This document shows positions 61,291 through 64,000 of a DNA stretch of 64,000 nt, piece by piece (positions within the stretch are counted from its first letter, which is position 1; every line of letters begins with the position of its first letter). A program made the translations under genes and the position numbers. The DNA comes from Cryptomeria japonica (lineage: Eukaryota; Streptophyta; Pinopsida; Cupressales; Cupressaceae). Location: contig NC_081415.1 in NCBI RefSeq assembly GCF_030272615.1, positions 368,326,667 to 368,390,666 of the forward strand. Direction: 5' to 3'. Under the pieces are notes generated by a model. It saw nothing but the letters and a program-made list of their open reading frames with translations, was not told the DNA's origin and made no database searches.

Positions 61291-62519
61291 ATGAAGTCCA
61301 CACTGCATTTGTTCAGGAATGTATTTAGCTCGACATCCACTGAACCCATAATTAGCGATACTGATCTAAAAGGGGAAAACCTTGAGGTGTTGAAAGAAAG
61401 GGTGTTCAAGGGAATTGACAAGTCCTTTGGTGTGGATATTTTGAGTAGTGGTCTCGTAGAAGCCACAACTTTTCCCCAAGCCATTCCTTGCCCAAAGTTG
61501 ATTCGAGAATGTATTGCTAGATACGACCCAGTGTTTGAAACCATTAGGAGAGACAATGGTGAAACCCTTCTCACCATAAATCATGAAGTAATTTCCTTAG
61601 TTCTTAAAATACCTGATTATCAGTTCTCCAAATTTTCTCCTGCTCAGTCAATCACTAAGTTCAACGCAGATAGAGCTGGACACCAAAACAATGTAGCAAA
61701 ATTCTGGTTGAAGGTTCCTCAAAGAGGTGGTTCTAGGTTACCCAAGAATACTAATAAGAATCACATGTTGCCGCACATTCATGACATAATGCTTTTGTTG
61801 CACCGAGCCAGAGGTTCTGCTGAAGCTTATAGCTTCGATGAATGGATTTATTGTTATGTGCAGCTAGTTTTAGAAGGAAAACACTCTTTGGATTGGGCTG
61901 AATTAATCACTGATTCAATGAGAGAACAATGGATTTTGGCTAAACAGTTCAAACAAAACTTCTTTATGTCTTCATATCTCTTGTATTGTTTGGCTTGTGT
62001 TAAGGAGTTTGTTGGAATACCGAAACAACTCACTGAGGAGGATGTTCCTGTATATGAGTTCTATCCTATGCTGCAAAAGGATAAAGCTTTACAAGATTTT
62101 AGAAGCGTGCACAACGCTTTTTTGGGTGATTTGTGTCATGAATTGATGAATATGAAAGCTAAAAGAATCTTTGATGATGCACAGACTTTGATAAAGAGGT
62201 TTGGTAGTTTTTATATCCAGTTTCCATGCTTCTGTTACATACGGGTAGGCAGGTTTGAAGAGGAACCCTTCAAGATCCCTCACTTCTGTTCAGATTGCTT
62301 TGTTCTAGTGGAAGTATGCAGACAACTAATCTCTGTAATAAAAAAGGCACAACCCAGGGACAAATGGGAAGGTCATTTTCCCATACAATTGGGTGTGTTG
62401 TCCTGCAGTTCAATGTCTGATGCTTTGGGTATAGGAGCAGACCTCAGGAATTTCAATTTTCTTTGTATTCTGAAAGGAAAGGTTTTGATAACAAAGGATT
62501 TTCCTGAAGTCTTGGTATA
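61291..62519 (+). pseudogene. LTR-borne coding block A, 3' copy (open)
   Basis: Open over about 410 codons from MKSTLHLFRNVF (61,291), or 437 from the ATG at 61,207, to a TAA at 62,518. Landmarks: IIRRDNG-like segment at about 61,545 (IRRDNGETLLTINHEVISL), KFWLKVPQRGG (about 61,705), EAYSFDEWIYCYVQLVLEGK, and SVIKKAQPRDKWEGHFPIQL (about 62,340). A one-base loss in a T run near 62,457 shifts the last ~20 codons relative to the 5' copy, yet both frames stop within a few bases of each other. No catalytic signature is seen. The sequence atgaag/gtgagt (61,188) just upstream could be a splice donor. Confidence 0.7.
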
Positions 62520-64000
62520 ATGCCATATCTTCCCATGCCATAGTTAGAAGATTTTTGGGAAGATTGTACAGATGAACTTGAAATATTCAAAAGGGGAAAC
62601 ATGAGATTGGTGTTAGAACAAGTTGTTTCTTTGCAAATAAAGTTGGATATGAAGGGGCTCGAAGAGGATTATCTAGAACTATTCAAACCAGGGTACTTAG
62701 CACATGTAGAAGCTGAAATGCCTCCAATTAATTGGGATGAAGAAGTGAATGATGATATATAATTAAGGACCAAAGGAGTTCTGGAAAGGACCATGACATG
62801 GGTGGCCAATAAGAAAGCAATGAAGTCAGGCGTTAAGTCTCATTCTACGAGAAGTAATAAGGATCCTCTGCCTTTACCAAAGCATCTTTCTAATAATGCT
62901 TCTATGCCTATTCATGCAGGTAAGGATAACAAGTCGCCCCAGCTTAGACACAGGTCTAATTCAACTTTGGATTTTTGTGCTCCTTGACCCGATCTTAAAG
63001 TGCCGCTCAAAGAAAGATTGATCAGGCAAAGGATACGGGGGTGAAAGATACCGTGCTCGATTCCCAAATATTTGAAATTGAAGACTTGGATGATGAAGTT
63101 GCTAGTACGCTGGATTCTCATACGGTGACTGTGGCTATGATGCCACCTTCAAAGATGATCGAAGGAACTACTCATTCCAGTGCAACTCCTAAGTGGTTGA
63201 CTACCTCGGTGAACTAGAAAAGGAGTTTTCTTCCTGTGACTTTTCCAATTCAGGAAATGGTTGTTAAATACACAGAGAAGAATCCAAAGCCGAAGATGTT
63301 CAAGACTGCCGCTCGCCTGGATAATGATGAGGAAACTGGAAAATGGGTTACTGAAATCACCTCATATAAACCCAAGGATGAAAACAAAGAGGCTAGCCCT
63401 GATGATTTTGAGATCACAAAGGTGGAATTGGGGAACATGAGCAGAGACACAGACAAACACTTCTTTGAAGTGTCAGCAAAGAAAATGCTCACTAGGTCGG
63501 AAAAGGATGGGCGAGAAAAGAGAGAACTTAAGCAACACATAAACATTCTGGCCCAGTTCATCGATAGTATTGGTTTCCTTGGGGCACTTCCAATATCTCA
63601 TGCTACAAAGAACTTCGACCCGAATTCACCGAAAAATAAAAAGCTAATGAACCAAGTTCAACGGGCCAAGAGTATTGCTGAAGCTATGGAAAAATGGATT
63701 GAAGGGATAATCAAGGACAACGAGAAGTACATTGTCGACTCTCAGAGACTTTGCAAAGAAACATAGGGTCTTATTGCCAAGGTTCAAAATCAGCTTGTGC
63801 CGTGGGAGAAGGAGGAGCACAAATGGCAGAATATCTTGCCTTTGTTTGCCAAAATAGAAGAATATGGAGTTACCAGGTTTTTGATAGAACACTCAATCAA
63901 GCTGGTGGTGGATGAATGTCAGCTTTTTGTGCTGAAGAAAACCATAATGTTGCGAGTGCTTACCTTCAAGTCTATGATCACCGATGCAAAGACCTCTGTT
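62520..64000 (+). pseudogene. LTR-borne coding block B, 3' copy (partial)
   Basis: Starts at the ATG at 62,520, overlapping the stop of block A by one base, and reads through the G run (about 62,595) without the extra base found in the 5' copy. Open pieces: to a TAA at about 62,759; 62,793-62,987; and 63,236-63,766 (MTFPIQEMVVKYTEKNPKPK). Stops differ in position from those of the 5' copy, showing independent decay after insertion. It is cut by the window end. Confidence 0.66.

Larger units (their letters stand above)
49298..64000 (+). mobile_element. Ty3/gypsy element 2 with very long, coding LTRs
   Basis: 5' LTR 49,298-54,282, primer site 54,289, gag-protease-RNase H-RT-RNase H-integrase to 60,150, and 3' LTR from 60,306 past the window end. 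If the second LTR has the same length, the element is about 16 kb. The predicted target duplication is gaacc (49,293-49,297); its partner lies outside the window. It lies inside the antisense ORF of gypsy element 1. In 50,913-51,170 versus 61,932-62,188 I counted about 11 differences in roughly 255 bases by eye (about 4%). Confidence 0.88.
60306..64000 (+). repeat. 3' LTR of gypsy element 2 (cut by window end)
   Basis: Begins TGTTACTGCATC and follows 49,298 onward with scattered substitutions and small indels. The last base of the window corresponds to about 53,000 of the 5' LTR, so about 1.3 kb is missing. Just upstream (60,270-60,305) there is no convincing polypurine tract. Confidence 0.9.

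Noticed and set aside
49298-64000. Segmental duplication as the explanation for the two ~5-kb repeats
   Set aside because: A primer-binding site follows the first copy, both start with TG, the first ends with CA, and gag-pol lies between them, so LTRs explain them better.

Overview
This is a plant nuclear window, most likely from a large, repeat-rich genome such as a conifer. The evidence is intron-bearing decayed genes, AT-rich spacers and nested plant-type LTR retrotransposons (Ty1/copia and Ty3/gypsy, one with an antisense plant-mobile-domain ORF). There are no bacterial operons, no rRNA or tRNA genes and no CRISPR arrays. Species is inferred from style only. Almost every coding region is a transposon gene, and all of them carry stops, frameshifts or deletions.

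Layout. 1-12,720: AT-rich spacer with one unrecognised decayed coding tract (1,382-1,951), a possible two-exon fragment (3,788-4,030) and a 20-bp minisatellite (about 10,110-10,402). 12,721-13,995: an LTR and the adjoining end of a copia-like element, minus strand. 14,020-17,700: a decayed non-LTR retrotransposon (LINE), minus strand. About 17,755-33,935: a large DNA transposon with subterminal repeats rich in TACGCG/CGTACG at both ends. It has a many-exon plus-strand gene (18,120-27,866) facing a minus-strand transposase gene (33,343-30,449), with a ~359-bp satellite array between their 3' ends. A complete 7.15-kb copia element (20,449-27,601, minus strand) sits inside one exon of the plus-strand gene.

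33,954-34,204: a pure GA tract. 34,205-49,297: gypsy element 1 (plus strand): 5' LTR, primer-binding site, long leader, gag, protease plus G-patch, RT, RNase H, integrase, and then an antisense plant-mobile-domain ORF. Its RT is broken by a 745-bp solo LTR with a perfect 5-bp target duplication. Its 3' LTR is not seen, probably because gypsy element 2 inserted into the antisense ORF.

49,298-64,000: gypsy element 2 (plus strand). It has a 4,985-bp 5' LTR, a primer-binding site, gag, protease, an RNase H-like domain placed before RT, then RT, RNase H and integrase, and a 3' LTR that runs off the window. Its LTRs each contain long coding-like blocks (A, about 410 codons; B, about 620 codons) of unknown function. 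This LTR-borne coding region and the two-gene DNA transposon are the two observations most worth following up.
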